A stretch of 64,000 bases of DNA from JAPPHA01 sp965220985 (GCA_965220985.1 OZ244854.1:2976001-3040000), one strand, 5' to 3'. Positions 16,758 to 26,431 are shown, counted from the stretch's first letter. Program-made: numbers and translations. The notes: generated by a model from the sequence alone, not told the origin.

Positions 16758-17882
16758 TTGAATGAATCGTCTCCTGTGGAGCGTTCTGAAAACGTGCGGT
16801 CCATTGTCATTTCCGTTGACGCGATGGGTGGCGACCTCGGACCGGAATCGGTTCTGCGCGGGCTGCATCGCTTTGCGCGCCGACATACCGATGTCAGCTT
16901 TCTCGTTCACGGAGACTCAGATTCGCTCGACAGAATTGTCGCTCGACTGCCGGACCTTGCCGAGTGTTGCGAGATTCGCCATGCGGAAGGCGTTGTCGGC
17001 ATGCAGGATCGTCCTAGCCACGTCATGCGCCACGGTCGCGGGACCAGCATGTGGGGGGCTTTGCAGTCCGTGCACGACAATGAAGCGACTGTCGCGGTGT
17101 CTTGCGGCAACACGGGCGCGCTTCTCGCATTGTCGCTGATCAGTCTGCGCAAGGCTCCTCATGTCAACCGACCTGCCATTGCAATCCTGTGGCCGACCGT
17201 GAACGCCGGAAAGTTCAATGTCGTTCTTGATGTCGGGGCCGACATAAGGGCCGACGCCGAAGACTTGCTCAAATTTGCATCGATGGGTGTTTCGTACGCC
17301 CGCACGGCGCACGAACTCGAGTCGCCTCGGGTCGGCCTGCTGAACGTCGGCACGGAGGATCACAAGGGCAGGGACGAACTGCGAAAGGCGCACGATCTGA
17401 TCAGTGCGGCGGCCGAACCCAACAGGTATCGGTTTGAGGGCTTCGTCGAAGGAGGGGACTTGCCTTCGGAGAAAATCGATGTCGTGGTCACGGACGGATT
17501 CACGGGAAACATCGCGCTCAAGGCGGCAGAAGGCACGGCCAGCCTCATCAACGAACTCTTGAACGACGCGTTTCGATATTCGCCTCTGTCCCGGCTCGGG
17601 GCGCTGTTCTCGAGTGCATCGCTGAGACGCTTCAAGCAGCGCATCGATCCCAGGCGGGTCAACGGGGGTGTTTTCCTCGGACTGAACGGGACCGTCGTCA
17701 AGTCGCACGGGTCGGCCGATGCGACAAGTGTCGAGGCAGCCGTTTCGTTGGCTTATCGACTGGCGCGACTTCAGTTCAACACGAAATTGGCGGCGCGAAT
17801 AGCGTCGGTGGCGGTTGGAAGTTCGAATGACGAAGCCAAGTGTTCCGACGCTGACCAGATGGGCTCGGTCACGTCGTGCTGA
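16758..17882 (+). CDS. plsX: Phosphate acyltransferase PlsX
   Basis: Converts acyl-ACP and phosphate to acyl-phosphate, the substrate for PlsY in phospholipid synthesis. The hallmark IVISVDAMGGDLGPE occurs near residue 16-30, followed by SVHDNEATVAVSCGNTGALLA, NVGTEDHKG and VVTDGFTGNIALK. The annotated start is a TTG at 16758; a GTG at 16776 is an alternative and no in-frame ATG precedes the homology. Length is 374 residues with a slightly long C-terminus. It overlaps fabH by seven bases. Confidence 0.95.
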   Translation: MNESSPVERSENVRSIVISVDAMGGDLGPESVLRGLHRFARRHTDVSFLVHGDSDSLDRIVARLPDLAECCEIRHAEGVVGMQDRPSHVMRHGRGTSMWGALQSVHDNEATVAVSCGNTGALLALSLISLRKAPHVNRPAIAILWPTVNAGKFNVVLDVGADIRADAEDLLKFASMGVSYARTAHELESPRVGLLNVGTEDHKGRDELRKAHDLISAAAEPNRYRFEGFVEGGDLPSEKIDVVVTDGFTGNIALKAAEGTASLINELLNDAFRYSPLSRLGALFSSASLRRFKQRIDPRRVNGGVFLGLNGTVVKSHGSADATSVEAAVSLAYRLARLQFNTKLAARIASVAVGSSNDEAKCSDADQMGSVTSC

Positions 17883-18847
17883 GGGCGGTTCCAGTCGGGG
17901 TTGGTCATTCATTGCCTGACCGCGTTGTTCCGAACTCGTATTTCGAAGAGCGTCTCGACACTTCGGATTCGTGGATCCAGGAGCGAACTGGAATCAGAAG
18001 ACGCCACTTTGCTGCGCCGGGCGAATTGACATCTCATCTAGCGACGAGAGCTGCGAGGAATGCTCTGAAAGACGCGCAGCTGGAAGCGAGCGAGATCGAT
18101 GCGATCATTCTTGCGACATCGACGCCTGACCAGACATTCCCCTCGACCGCAACAAGGGTTCAGGCCGAACTGGGAGCAAAAAAGAGCTTTGCTTTCGACC
18201 TGCACGCCGTTTGTGCCGGGTTCGTCTTTGCCTTGGGCAACGCCAACGCGCTGATTCTGTCCGGACAGGCCCGGCGGGTCCTGGTGATCGGTTCGGAGAC
18301 GTTTTCCCGCATCATGAACTGGGAGGATCGCACGACCTGCGTTCTGTTTGGCGACGGGGCAGGCGCCCTGGTGCTCGAAGCGCAGGAAGGTCGCGGCGAC
18401 AACTCCGACCGGGGCATACTGTCGTGCAAGCTGAATTCGGATGGCCGCTACAACCACATTCTCTACGTCAATGGCGGGGTCTCGTCGACCAAGACGACCG
18501 GGTTCCTGGTCATGGAAGGTCGGGAGGTGTTCAGGCATGCGGTTGTGAAGCTTGCCGAGGTTGCCCACGAGGCCCTCGATGACTCGGGGTTTTCGGCGTC
18601 GGACGTCGATTGGGTCGTGCCCCATCAGGCCAACCTCAGGATCATTCGAAGAACGTCCCAAAAACTCGGAATTCCGATTGAGAGGGTCATCCTGACAGTT
18701 CAGGAGCACGGAAACACCTCCGCTGCATCGATTCCTCTCGCCCTGTCTGTGGCCAGGCAGCAGAAAAAGCTTGAACGGGGTCAGATCATTCTGACCGAAG
18801 CGATCGGCGGTGGCCTGACATGGGGGGCTGCAGTCTTGCGATGGTAG
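17876..18847 (+). CDS. fabH: Beta-ketoacyl-ACP synthase III FabH
   Basis: Condenses acetyl-CoA with malonyl-ACP to start fatty acid synthesis. The 323-residue protein has the catalytic triad in order: Cys in DLHAVCAGFVFAL, His in VVPHQANLRI and Asn in EHGNTSAASIPLAL, plus the FGDGAGALVL and C-terminal GGGLTWGAAVLRW segments. The GTG start overlaps the 3' end of plsX. Its neighbours plsX and ihfA are the standard arrangement in alphaproteobacteria. Confidence 0.96.
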   Translation: MLRAVPVGVGHSLPDRVVPNSYFEERLDTSDSWIQERTGIRRRHFAAPGELTSHLATRAARNALKDAQLEASEIDAIILATSTPDQTFPSTATRVQAELGAKKSFAFDLHAVCAGFVFALGNANALILSGQARRVLVIGSETFSRIMNWEDRTTCVLFGDGAGALVLEAQEGRGDNSDRGILSCKLNSDGRYNHILYVNGGVSSTKTTGFLVMEGREVFRHAVVKLAEVAHEALDDSGFSASDVDWVVPHQANLRIIRRTSQKLGIPIERVILTVQEHGNTSAASIPLALSVARQQKKLERGQIILTEAIGGGLTWGAAVLRW

Positions 18848-19050
18848 ATTCTGTGCTTGAATTGCTCGACGCTGGGTTGGGAAGCGTCTCGCTTCTGCGT
18901 GCCGCAATTCAATCGGGCACGCGCAAATTTGACCTTGAACAGTCTTGACCCCATATGCAAGTCATTGGCGACAAACAAAATGCCGTCTGAAGGCTTGATT
19001 AAATCCTGCCAAGTGTTATCACGGCGACCGTTGTTTCAGGAGGTGCGACG

Positions 19051-19353
19051 ATGGACAAGAAAACAGTAACCAGGCGCGACTTGCGGGAAGCCGTATTTCA
19101 CGAAGTCGGCTTGTCTCGCGCCGAATGCGGGCAGGTGGTCGACCAGGTCCTCGACAGGATATCGGACTCGCTGGTCGCAGGCAGCGAGGTCAAGCTGTCC
19201 AATTTCGGATCGTTCAAGTTGCGCGACAAACCCGAGCGAATGGGACGAAATCCGAAGAACAACCAGCCCGCGAAGATTTCGGCACGGCGTGTCATCACGT
19301 TTCGACCGTCGCGAAAGCTCAAGGACGCTGTCCAGACAGGGAACGCGAACTAG
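19051..19353 (+). CDS. ihfA: Integration host factor alpha subunit
   Basis: DNA-bending nucleoid protein, 100 residues, forming a heterodimer with IHF-beta. VKLSNFGSFKLRDK and the beta-arm MGRNPKNNQPAKISARRVITFRPS are diagnostic, with the intercalating Pro in GRNP. A strong CAGGAGGTG precedes the ATG. It sits between fabH and a MerR-type gene, as in other alphaproteobacteria. Confidence 0.95.
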   Translation: MDKKTVTRRDLREAVFHEVGLSRAECGQVVDQVLDRISDSLVAGSEVKLSNFGSFKLRDKPERMGRNPKNNQPAKISARRVITFRPSRKLKDAVQTGNAN

Positions 19354-19368
19354 AATACGACCGTATCA

Positions 19369-19920
19369 ATGAAAAAGAGCAGGGCGGCCCTTCGCAGCAT
19401 TTCCGAGGCGGCCACGGAACTCGGCGTTTCCGCCAGCGCCCTGCGATTCTGGGAAAGCCAGATTCCTCAGATCAAGCCCGTCCAGCGATCGGGCAACCGC
19501 CGGTTCTATCGTCCCGAGGACATCCTGTTGCTTGGAGGCATCAAGCGGTTGCTCCACGATGACGGAATGACAATCAAGCGTGTTTGCGAGATTCTCCAGT
19601 CGGAAGGGGTCAATCACGTCAGATCACTCGCATCGGAACCGGCGCCCCCGGACGTCTCGGACAAGCCGGCCCGGCAGTTGGAATTTCATCCCATTGACGA
19701 TGTCGGTGAACCGCCTGTTCCCGAGAAAGCCGCCGCCGAGCCGAATGTCGAAAGCCTTGGCGTTCCCGATCACATCATTCCCGGACCAAGGACGGTGCGA
19801 ACTGCATCCAGCCTTGGAGCCGACGAGCTTGCGAAGATCAGAGAGCTGCATGATGAACTCGTGGCCATTCGCGACCGAATGAACGGGGAAATCGGTCAAT
19901 CAACGCCTGCAGGGATGTGA
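19369..19920 (+). CDS. MerR-family transcriptional regulator
   Basis: A 183-residue protein whose N-terminal winged helix matches MerR proteins: ISEAATELGVSASALRFWESQIPQIKPVQRSGNRRFYRPEDI, followed by LLGGIKRLLHDDGMTIKRVCEIL. It lacks the Cys residues of metal sensors. The rest is Pro/Glu-rich, ending in a possible short coiled coil (ELAKIRELHDELVAIRDRM). Genes of this type follow ihfA in many alphaproteobacteria; the target is unknown. It starts 16 bases after ihfA, so the two are probably co-transcribed. Confidence 0.85.
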   Translation: MKKSRAALRSISEAATELGVSASALRFWESQIPQIKPVQRSGNRRFYRPEDILLLGGIKRLLHDDGMTIKRVCEILQSEGVNHVRSLASEPAPPDVSDKPARQLEFHPIDDVGEPPVPEKAAAEPNVESLGVPDHIIPGPRTVRTASSLGADELAKIRELHDELVAIRDRMNGEIGQSTPAGM

Positions 19921-19986
19921 CCTTTCCACTTTCGTGACGCCGGTTTCCGTTTGCGGTCACATGTCAGTCGACTATAACGGGGCAGT

Positions 19987-20064
19987 CGGGCTATGGCGCA
20001 GCCTGGTTAGCGCGTTCGTCTGGGGGACGAGAGGTCGCAGGTTCAAATCCTGCTAGCCCGACCA
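19987..20064 (+). tRNA. tRNA-Pro (anticodon GGG)
   Basis: A full cloverleaf can be folded. The acceptor arm CGGGCTA pairs with TAGCCCG, the D-stem is GCGC/GCGC, and the anticodon stem TTCGT/ACGAG encloses the loop CTGGGGG with anticodon GGG. The T-stem GCAGG/CCTGC encloses TTCAAAT. The discriminator base is A and the CCA is encoded, ending at 20064. It lies between the MerR-like gene and dcd. Confidence 0.95.
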
Positions 20065-20138
20065 AGAGGACATGGCTGCGATCAAAACACCGCCGCATGG
20101 TCCCATGTGTCGGTTCGAAAGTCGGTTCGGGTGCGCAA

Positions 20139-21224
20139 ATGACGAAATTCATGGGCGTCCTGCCATCCCAGGAAATCATGCAATTGGCGCAATCGGGCGG
20201 AATCAGTTCGGCATTGCCGATCGAGTCGCGCCAGATTCAGCCCGCGAGCCTCGACCTTCGGCTCGGGAAACGGGCTTGGCGCGTGCGCGCGTCCTTCCTC
20301 AGCGGCGAAGCGTCAACCGTTCGCAAGCGTCTGAGCGAATTTGCGATGCACGAGATCGACCTGACCAATGGAGCCGTGCTGGAAAAGGGCTGCGTCTATC
20401 TTGTTCCGCTAATGGAATCCCTTTCGCTTCCCGATGATCTGACTGCCGTTGTCAACGCGAAGAGTTCGATCGGGCGGCTCGATGTATTCACCCGGTGCAT
20501 CGCCGACCACGGCAAGGAATTCGACAGGATCGAGCCGGGATACAGAGGGCCGCTTTACGCGGAGATATGTCCAAGGTCCTTTTCGATTCTCGTGCGCCCG
20601 CGACTTTGCCTCAACCAGGTGCGGTTCCGCCGGGGTGAGTCCGTTCTGACGGATGACGAACTGACGAAACTGCACGAGCAATATGAACTTGTCGACGGCA
20701 AGGCCGGGATCGACGGCGGTCTCGAGTTTTCGGTCGACCTTTTGCCGAAGAAGGGAGCCGCCGCCGGTTACCGAGGCAAACCGCATACCGGACTGATCGA
20801 CATGGGCAGGGTCGACCATTACGACCCCAAGGACTTCTGGGAACCCGTCTACTCGGAGCGAGGACGGATCATCCTCGACCCCGGAGCGTTTTACATTCTG
20901 GTCAGTCGCGAGGCTGTTCACGTTCCACCGATCTGCGCAGCGGAAATGGTCCCGTTCAACGCCATGATCGGCGAGTTTCGCGTTCATTACGCGGGTTTCT
21001 TCGATCCGGGGTTCGGCAGCGTGCAGTTTGGTGGAAAGAAGTCGCGCAGCGTTCTCGAGGTTCGTTGCCACGAAACCCCATTCTCGCTCGAACACGGTCA
21101 AGTGCTCGGGCGGCTTGTGTATGAACGTCTGACAGATGTTCCGGAGCGGATCTACGGCGAGAAGCTGGGATCGAGTTATCAAGGGCAGGGTCTGCGCCTG
21201 TCCAAGCATTTTCGAGCTGTTTGA
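20139..21224 (+). CDS. dcd: dCTP deaminase, two-domain alphaproteobacterial form
   Basis: Deaminates dCTP to dUTP for thymidylate synthesis. At 361 residues it is about twice the length of the E. coli enzyme, because the dUTPase-like fold occurs twice, as is common in alphaproteobacteria. The first copy has QIQPASLDLRLG, NAKSSIGRLDVFTR and EPGYRGPLYAEI; the second has GAFYILVSREAVHVPP and GFFDPGFGSVQFGG. The ATG at 20139 is used; Met at 20151 is also possible. The gene immediately follows the tRNA. Confidence 0.92.
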   Translation: MTKFMGVLPSQEIMQLAQSGGISSALPIESRQIQPASLDLRLGKRAWRVRASFLSGEASTVRKRLSEFAMHEIDLTNGAVLEKGCVYLVPLMESLSLPDDLTAVVNAKSSIGRLDVFTRCIADHGKEFDRIEPGYRGPLYAEICPRSFSILVRPRLCLNQVRFRRGESVLTDDELTKLHEQYELVDGKAGIDGGLEFSVDLLPKKGAAAGYRGKPHTGLIDMGRVDHYDPKDFWEPVYSERGRIILDPGAFYILVSREAVHVPPICAAEMVPFNAMIGEFRVHYAGFFDPGFGSVQFGGKKSRSVLEVRCHETPFSLEHGQVLGRLVYERLTDVPERIYGEKLGSSYQGQGLRLSKHFRAV

Positions 21225-21634
21225 ATGGAACGAAAGTCGTGTTTGCGCTGAAATGTTCCGTCGGGACAGCATTTGGACAGGTGGTTCGCAACGGCCGGGA
21301 TAGCCTCACGGGCGTGCCGGTATGTTTGCGCTCAGTATTGCCACCGCGCCGGCCTCACAGACTGAGACGCGGGAACTGCGGCAAAAATGCGACGAAGGCC
21401 ATGAGAATCCGAGAGACGTCGCCGACCGGTATTTTTCGACACGGCCTCGACAAAAAGGTGATCTGGACCTGTCGAGAGGAACTTTTGACACACGTCCATT
21501 TCGATGTTCTACAGTACAACTTTATCGGTTGGAGGGTCGAAGAAGATGTTGATCTCCGTAGAAGACTCACCGAAACGATCAATGCGGCCATTCCGACGCG
21601 CGTGGCTCCAAATCGAACCTGAAAGGACTTTCCC
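21225..21634. other. Intergenic region, no gene supported
   Basis: About 410 bases between dcd and an exported hypothetical protein. The open frames here have no plausible start signal and Arg-rich translations without family character. No hairpin terminator with a T-run could be picked out by eye. Confidence 0.5.
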
Positions 21635-22150
21635 ATGAGCATTGCTGCACTCGGAATCAGATCATGGATCAAAGCGACCGTCATGTTAACAGCTTTCGCC
21701 TCGCTGGCGCTTGGAACCGCAACTGGAGATGAGATGCAAAACCGCACTCTTCCGCTGGAAGTCACCTGCGGAAACCCCATGTCTGACCCGGATCTTAGCA
21801 CTTCCAATACTGACGGGTCGTCTACGCAGTCTCTGGTTCCCGGCCGGGATCCGGCATACGAGGGCGGTCACCGAAAAATTAGGAACATCATGCAACGGCA
21901 CCCCGAAAGCGATGTGGAAATTGTAATGTGGATGCAGTCGGAAGACATTGGCTGGTGGCAGATGGTTTCCTTGCGGCCGCATCCGGATGATCTGGTTGGA
22001 GAGCCGGAAGAATTCCGGTGGATCTACGAGTCGCCACTTTTGCCGAATCCGGTCATCATCCCACAGGATGACGATGTTGCCAATGACGCGACCTTTGAGC
22101 ATCTCTTCGCTGTCTTGCCCAACGCCTCTCTCCTTCGATGCGCCTCGTAA
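21635..22150 (+). CDS. Exported hypothetical protein
   Basis: A 171-residue protein I do not recognise. It has a clear signal peptide (basic N-region, then KATVMLTAFASLALGTATG) and an AAAGGA ribosome site before the ATG. The mature part is acidic and has the segment SDVEIVMWMQSEDIGWWQM, suggesting a small folded periplasmic domain. In the next frame, protein-like codon use continues past the stop to about 22340, so a frameshifted C-terminal extension is possible. Moderate confidence that this is a real gene, low on function. Confidence 0.5.
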   Translation: MSIAALGIRSWIKATVMLTAFASLALGTATGDEMQNRTLPLEVTCGNPMSDPDLSTSNTDGSSTQSLVPGRDPAYEGGHRKIRNIMQRHPESDVEIVMWMQSEDIGWWQMVSLRPHPDDLVGEPEEFRWIYESPLLPNPVIIPQDDDVANDATFEHLFAVLPNASLLRCAS

Positions 22151-22597
22151 GTTCGCGCTCGAATGGAATCTGGCAACGAATGAGATTGTGGCGAGCCCCA
22201 TTCTGATCCGTGCGACTGTTGTGCTGGAGGCCCTTGCTGCGACCGCGTTCGGTGTGGCCTATGTCGCCGAAGCACAAAATTGTGAGCGTTCGGTCTATGT
22301 GTTCAAAGCCGATTTCGGCAGTGGCATCGATATAGGATAGGATCAGGTTGTCGTGCTGCTCCCTCCCGCTTCCCGTGTCAGGTGCGTGCAGGGATGGATG
22401 GACACTACCAAGCGGTGCCGTGCTTCGCCGCTATTCGAATGCACTGTCGATTGCTTTCGAACCTTGGTGAATTGCCTTGGCCGACTGTCTCCTTGTCACA
22501 TGCCGATATCGGCGGAAGAACGACAAATGCCTGCCCACAATACAAAAAACATCAGATAAAGGCGGCCTGTTCTGTTCGGTCAGATCAGCCCAGAAAC
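22151..22597. other. Intergenic region, possible frameshifted tail
   Basis: About 450 bases between two exported-protein genes. From about 22145 to 22340 one plus-strand frame reads like real protein (FALEWNLATNEIVAS and later AYVAEAQNCERSVYVFKADF), but it has no start of its own and would need a frameshift from the upstream gene. The rest shows nothing recognisable. Confidence 0.4.
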
Positions 22598-23122
22598 TCA
22601 GTCTTTGACGACCCAACGTCGAAGGAGAGGGTCCGATTCAGTGCAGTCGGCCCAGACAAGGTCACGCGACATGTAGGGGCCGGCCGTACGACTTGATTCG
22701 CCGACAGCCAGGCAACGGCCGGGATCATCCGCATCACGAAATGTCATGCTCATCGGGTCGTGGACGATTCGTTGCTGCGGGTCGTTCACGTCGCATTCGA
22801 CCAAACCGAACGTAGTGCGTGCATCGGATGGCAGATTGCTCAAGCAATGGTTTTCGAAGGTGGCCGAGCGGATCGTCTGCGTGGCCTTGTCGTAACCGAA
22901 CTGAACGTCACCGCCCTGTGGCTTGCACGAGTGCGCGTGAAGGAAGGCGGAGAATCCGCGTCCCACTGTGTCGATGCACCATCCCAGCCCGTCGGCTTCG
23001 TCGAGATTGTCTTCAAGGTGGATGACCGGTGAAGGTGTCACGACCGTCGCAGGCTCGGCAGTTGCGATCTGGGCAGAACCGAGTGCGAAAACGGCGGTCA
23101 GTGCGATGCGGAAAGCTGACAT
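22598..23122 (-). CDS. Secreted ricin B lectin-like protein
   Basis: A 174-residue exported protein with a signal peptide ending at AQIATA near residue 22. The mature part resembles a single ricin-type beta-trefoil domain: LGWCIDTVGRG, then LHAHSCKPQGGDVQF, NHCLSN, VECDVNDPQQRIV, GRCLAVGES and LVWADCTESDPLLRRWVV. These are three repeats with paired Cys and degenerate QxW motifs. I infer carbohydrate binding outside the cytoplasm. It is downstream of glmS/glmU on the same strand but separated by about 100 bases from glmS's 3' end. Confidence 0.6.
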   Translation of the reverse strand: MSAFRIALTAVFALGSAQIATAEPATVVTPSPVIHLEDNLDEADGLGWCIDTVGRGFSAFLHAHSCKPQGGDVQFGYDKATQTIRSATFENHCLSNLPSDARTTFGLVECDVNDPQQRIVHDPMSMTFRDADDPGRCLAVGESSRTAGPYMSRDLVWADCTESDPLLRRWVVKD

Positions 23123-23220
23123 GGGATGACGGTCCTTGCCTGTTGAATTTGCGGTTTGCCGCGTTCGTGTCGCGAACCTCGAACTCCGGCATGGCGATCA
23201 AGGGCACGTCTTTTCGATCG

Positions 23221-25044
23221 TCACTCCACCGTCACCGATTTGGCGAGGTTGCGGGGTTGATCGACGTCGGTCCCTTTCGTTGCGGCCGTGTGGTAGGCCA
23301 GAAGTTGAAGAGGGATGGCGTAGAGAATCGGAGCAAGGACAGGATGAACGGACGGCAGGATCAACTTGTGCCAGCAACTGTCGTCTTGTTGCGACGCTCC
23401 CGCTGAATCGGTGATCATCAATGTCTTTCCTCCGCGAGCCAGCACCTCCTGCATGTTGCTGAATGTCTTTTCAAAAAGGTTGTCGCTCGGAGCGACGACC
23501 ACCACGGGCATCGACTCGTCGACCAGGGAAATCGGGCCGTGCTTGAGTTCGCCGCTGGCGTACCCCTCGGCGTGAATGTAGCTCAGTTCCTTGAGCTTGA
23601 GGGCGCCTTCGAGGGCGATGGGATACATCGAGCCTCGACCCATGAACAACGTCCCGGTCGTTGCTGCGAAATCGCGGGAAATTGTCGCGATCCTCGATTC
23701 GAGATCCAGCACCTGGTTGACGAGACCCGGAAGAAAACGAAGCGCGGCCACGAGGTTGCGCTCTTCATCTGATTCAAGGGTCTGGCGCTGCTTGCCCGCC
23801 TCGATTGCCTGCCACAGGAGTGCAGCCATCTGACAGGTGAATGCCTTCGTCGATGCCACGCTGATCTCCCGACCCGCAAGAATCGGCAGCACGGAATCGC
23901 ATTCGCGAGCGAGGGAACTCTCTTCGACATTGACGATTGCCACTGTCCGGGAGACTCTGTCCCGTGCATATCGCATTGCCGACAACGTGTCGGCCGTTTC
24001 ACCCGACTGGCTGACAAAGAATGCAATCGATCGATCAGATAACGGCGGCTCCCGATAACGGAACTCGGACGCAAGATCGAGATCGACGGGGAGTGCCGCC
24101 AGCTGTTCAAACCAGTAGCGTGCCACGAGACATGCATAGAATGCGGTTCCGCATCCGGACAACACGATGCGATCCGCTGTCGAATAGTCGATCGCGACCG
24201 ATTTCTCGCTGGAATCCGAGTTCATCAAGGTCGAATAGTGGTCGAACGACTGCGCCAGCAAACTGGGTTGCTCGTGAATCTCCTTGAGCATGTAATGTCG
24301 GAAATGGCCCTTGTCGGTGGTCGATGCGTCGATCGCCGTCAATCGCTTTGGTCTTTCCACCTCCACCCGGTTTGGATCGAGGATTTTCGCGCCCGCCCGC
24401 GTGACGATGGCGACGTCACCATCTTCGAGATACGAAACGCGATTGGTCATGGCAGCAAGCGCTAGGGTGTCGGACCCGACGAACATTTCGCCATCCCCGT
24501 GACCGACAATCAACGCAGAGCCTCGACAGGCCCCGATGATCAGGTCTTCCTGTCCTTCGAACAGGAAACACAGCGCGTATGAACCGCGCAGACGATTCAG
24601 TGTTTCGATTGCAGCATCTTCTGGTCCGAGGCCTTGTCGCATCAGTTGCGAACACAGGTGCGCGACCGTTTCGGTGTCCGTTTCGGTTTCGAAATCGCAA
24701 CCTGATGATGCGAGTTCGTCCCTGAGTTCACGAAAGTTCTCGATGATGCCATTGTGAACGACACTGACAGGTTCGGCGTGGTGGGGATGCGCATTGGTCT
24801 CTGAAGGTTTGCCGTGTGTTGCCCAGCGGGTGTGACCGATGCCTATCCTGCCGGCGATCGGCTCATGGGCCAGCGCGCGGCCAAGATTGGCAAGTTTTCC
24901 CTGGGCTCTTCGACGAGTCAGGTGCCCTTCGTTGATCGTCGCGATTCCCGCGCTGTCATAGCCGCGGTATTCCAACTGCTTGAGCGCATTCAGCAGCAGG
25001 GGAGCGACTTCACGTTTTCCAAGAACACCGACGATTCCGCACAT
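23221..25044 (-). CDS. glmS: Glutamine-fructose-6-phosphate aminotransferase GlmS
   Basis: Makes glucosamine-6-phosphate from fructose-6-phosphate and glutamine, the first step to UDP-GlcNAc. The start at 25044 places the catalytic Cys at position 2 (MCGIVGVLGK), as the mature Ntn-hydrolase requires; upstream in-frame codons are ignored. The glutaminase motifs LEYRGYDSAG and HTRWATHGKPSETNAHPH are followed by two SIS domains (SGCGTAFYA; SQSGETADTLSA), and the C-terminus is DQPRNLAKSVTVE. Its 607 residues are typical. It follows glmU by only a few bases in the same operon. Confidence 0.97.
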   Translation of the reverse strand: MCGIVGVLGKREVAPLLLNALKQLEYRGYDSAGIATINEGHLTRRRAQGKLANLGRALAHEPIAGRIGIGHTRWATHGKPSETNAHPHHAEPVSVVHNGIIENFRELRDELASSGCDFETETDTETVAHLCSQLMRQGLGPEDAAIETLNRLRGSYALCFLFEGQEDLIIGACRGSALIVGHGDGEMFVGSDTLALAAMTNRVSYLEDGDVAIVTRAGAKILDPNRVEVERPKRLTAIDASTTDKGHFRHYMLKEIHEQPSLLAQSFDHYSTLMNSDSSEKSVAIDYSTADRIVLSGCGTAFYACLVARYWFEQLAALPVDLDLASEFRYREPPLSDRSIAFFVSQSGETADTLSAMRYARDRVSRTVAIVNVEESSLARECDSVLPILAGREISVASTKAFTCQMAALLWQAIEAGKQRQTLESDEERNLVAALRFLPGLVNQVLDLESRIATISRDFAATTGTLFMGRGSMYPIALEGALKLKELSYIHAEGYASGELKHGPISLVDESMPVVVVAPSDNLFEKTFSNMQEVLARGGKTLMITDSAGASQQDDSCWHKLILPSVHPVLAPILYAIPLQLLAYHTAATKGTDVDQPRNLAKSVTVE

Positions 25045-25051
25045 GTTTCGA

Positions 25052-26431
25052 TCAATCCTGACTTTTCTTGGCCCGTTTGCCGCGAAACCGGGCGACACTT
25101 GCAAGCTGTTCCATGAGGAGACGTGCCATGCCGAGCTTGTTTTGCTGCGGCGTCCGGCTGATTGCCAGAGCGTCAGACGGGACGTCCTTGGTCACGACGG
25201 TCCCGGCTGCGGTCATCGCCCCGTCGCCAAGTTTCACGGGGGCAACAAGGGTCGTGTGAGACCCCACGAACGCGTTCTTTCCGATGATCGTCGGGTGCTT
25301 GGAAACGCCGTCGTAGTTGCAGGTGATCGTCCCGGCGCCGATGTTGGTTCCGTCATCAACCTGAGAATCGCCGACATAGGACAAATGATTGACCTTTGTG
25401 CCGACACCGATGGCGGATGCCTTGATTTCGACGAAATTGCCGACCCTCGCGTTCTCCGAAACGGTCGTTCCGGGTCGCAGGCGCGCGTGCGGACCGACCA
25501 CGGCGCCCGGTCCGACCACGCAGCCTTCGAGATGGGAAAAGGCCCTGATGGTGGCGGTGCTCTTGACCGTCACGCCGGGCCCGAAGACGACGACGGGTTC
25601 GATGACGGCGCCTGGTTCGATGGCCGTGTCATGGGAAAACCAGACGGTTTCCGCTCCGTGCAAGACCGCACCGTCGCTGATCGCTCTCTGTCGGGCCCGT
25701 GACTGAAAGCTCGTTTCGACCAGCGCCCGATCGCTTGGGGTCACAACCGCATGCGCTTCTTCATGCGAGCAAGTCATCGAAGTCGGGACCCCAACCGAGC
25801 CGGAAATTGCTGAAACGAGTTGATCTACAGTCGAGGCCGTACTGTTGCCGGTCGCGTCTGCAGTGATTGTCGTGATTCTCCCAAGATCCGCGATCGTTGC
25901 GCACAACGCGACAGTGTCACCCTGTTCGCGCTGGACATCGCGGTCTCGATCGGTTGCCACATTCGTCTCGTTGCCATCGAAGACCGAACCAGCACGAGGT
26001 TGGCCCGCCTGATCACGGACACTCCTGAGAATCGCAGGACCTCCGCACTCCTGCGACTTTTGGATCAATTGGCGAATCGTCGAGGAGTGCATGAGCGGCC
26101 TGATTCCGCACAGGACAAGAACATGGTCGTTCGACGACTCGGCTTCGCTTTCCAGTGATGACAGTGATTCGGTCAGAGAGGACTCGGCACTCCCCGTGAC
26201 GACCCTTGACCCGGTTGATTCGATGCGGGAGGCCACCAACCTCGCGTGCTCATCGTTTCCAGCATTGATGAGGATGGTCGAAGTACCAGCGGCTTCCAGT
26301 GCGTGTATGGCATGCAGAAGAGCGGGAAGGTTCGCAATTTCGGCAAGACTGGCGTACCAACCGGGCACATGATCGTCGTGCCCCGTCTCGGCGAGAATGA
26401 CGGCCATGAATCGACTGGTGGACTGCTGCAT
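25052..26431 (-). CDS. glmU: GlmU-like protein with degenerate uridyltransferase domain
   Basis: GlmU-family protein of 459 residues. The C-terminal left-handed beta-helix (from about residue 265) is well conserved, including [15 protein letters not shown], the catalytic-type His at 349 in [10 protein letters not shown] and [13 protein letters not shown], so glucosamine-1-phosphate acetylation is likely. The N-terminal nucleotidyltransferase keeps its length but not its active site. After VILA the usual AGxGTRM...PKxLH loop is [16 protein letters not shown], GDxPL is GIRPL, and the Asn of the Mg site is absent. I infer loss of uridyltransferase activity. It precedes glmS. Confidence 0.82.
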   Translation of the reverse strand: MQQSTSRFMAVILAETGHDDHVPGWYASLAEIANLPALLHAIHALEAAGTSTILINAGNDEHARLVASRIESTGSRVVTGSAESSLTESLSSLESEAESSNDHVLVLCGIRPLMHSSTIRQLIQKSQECGGPAILRSVRDQAGQPRAGSVFDGNETNVATDRDRDVQREQGDTVALCATIADLGRITTITADATGNSTASTVDQLVSAISGSVGVPTSMTCSHEEAHAVVTPSDRALVETSFQSRARQRAISDGAVLHGAETVWFSHDTAIEPGAVIEPVVVFGPGVTVKSTATIRAFSHLEGCVVGPGAVVGPHARLRPGTTVSENARVGNFVEIKASAIGVGTKVNHLSYVGDSQVDDGTNIGAGTITCNYDGVSKHPTIIGKNAFVGSHTTLVAPVKLGDGAMTAAGTVVTKDVPSDALAISRTPQQNKLGMARLLMEQLASVARFRGKRAKKSQD

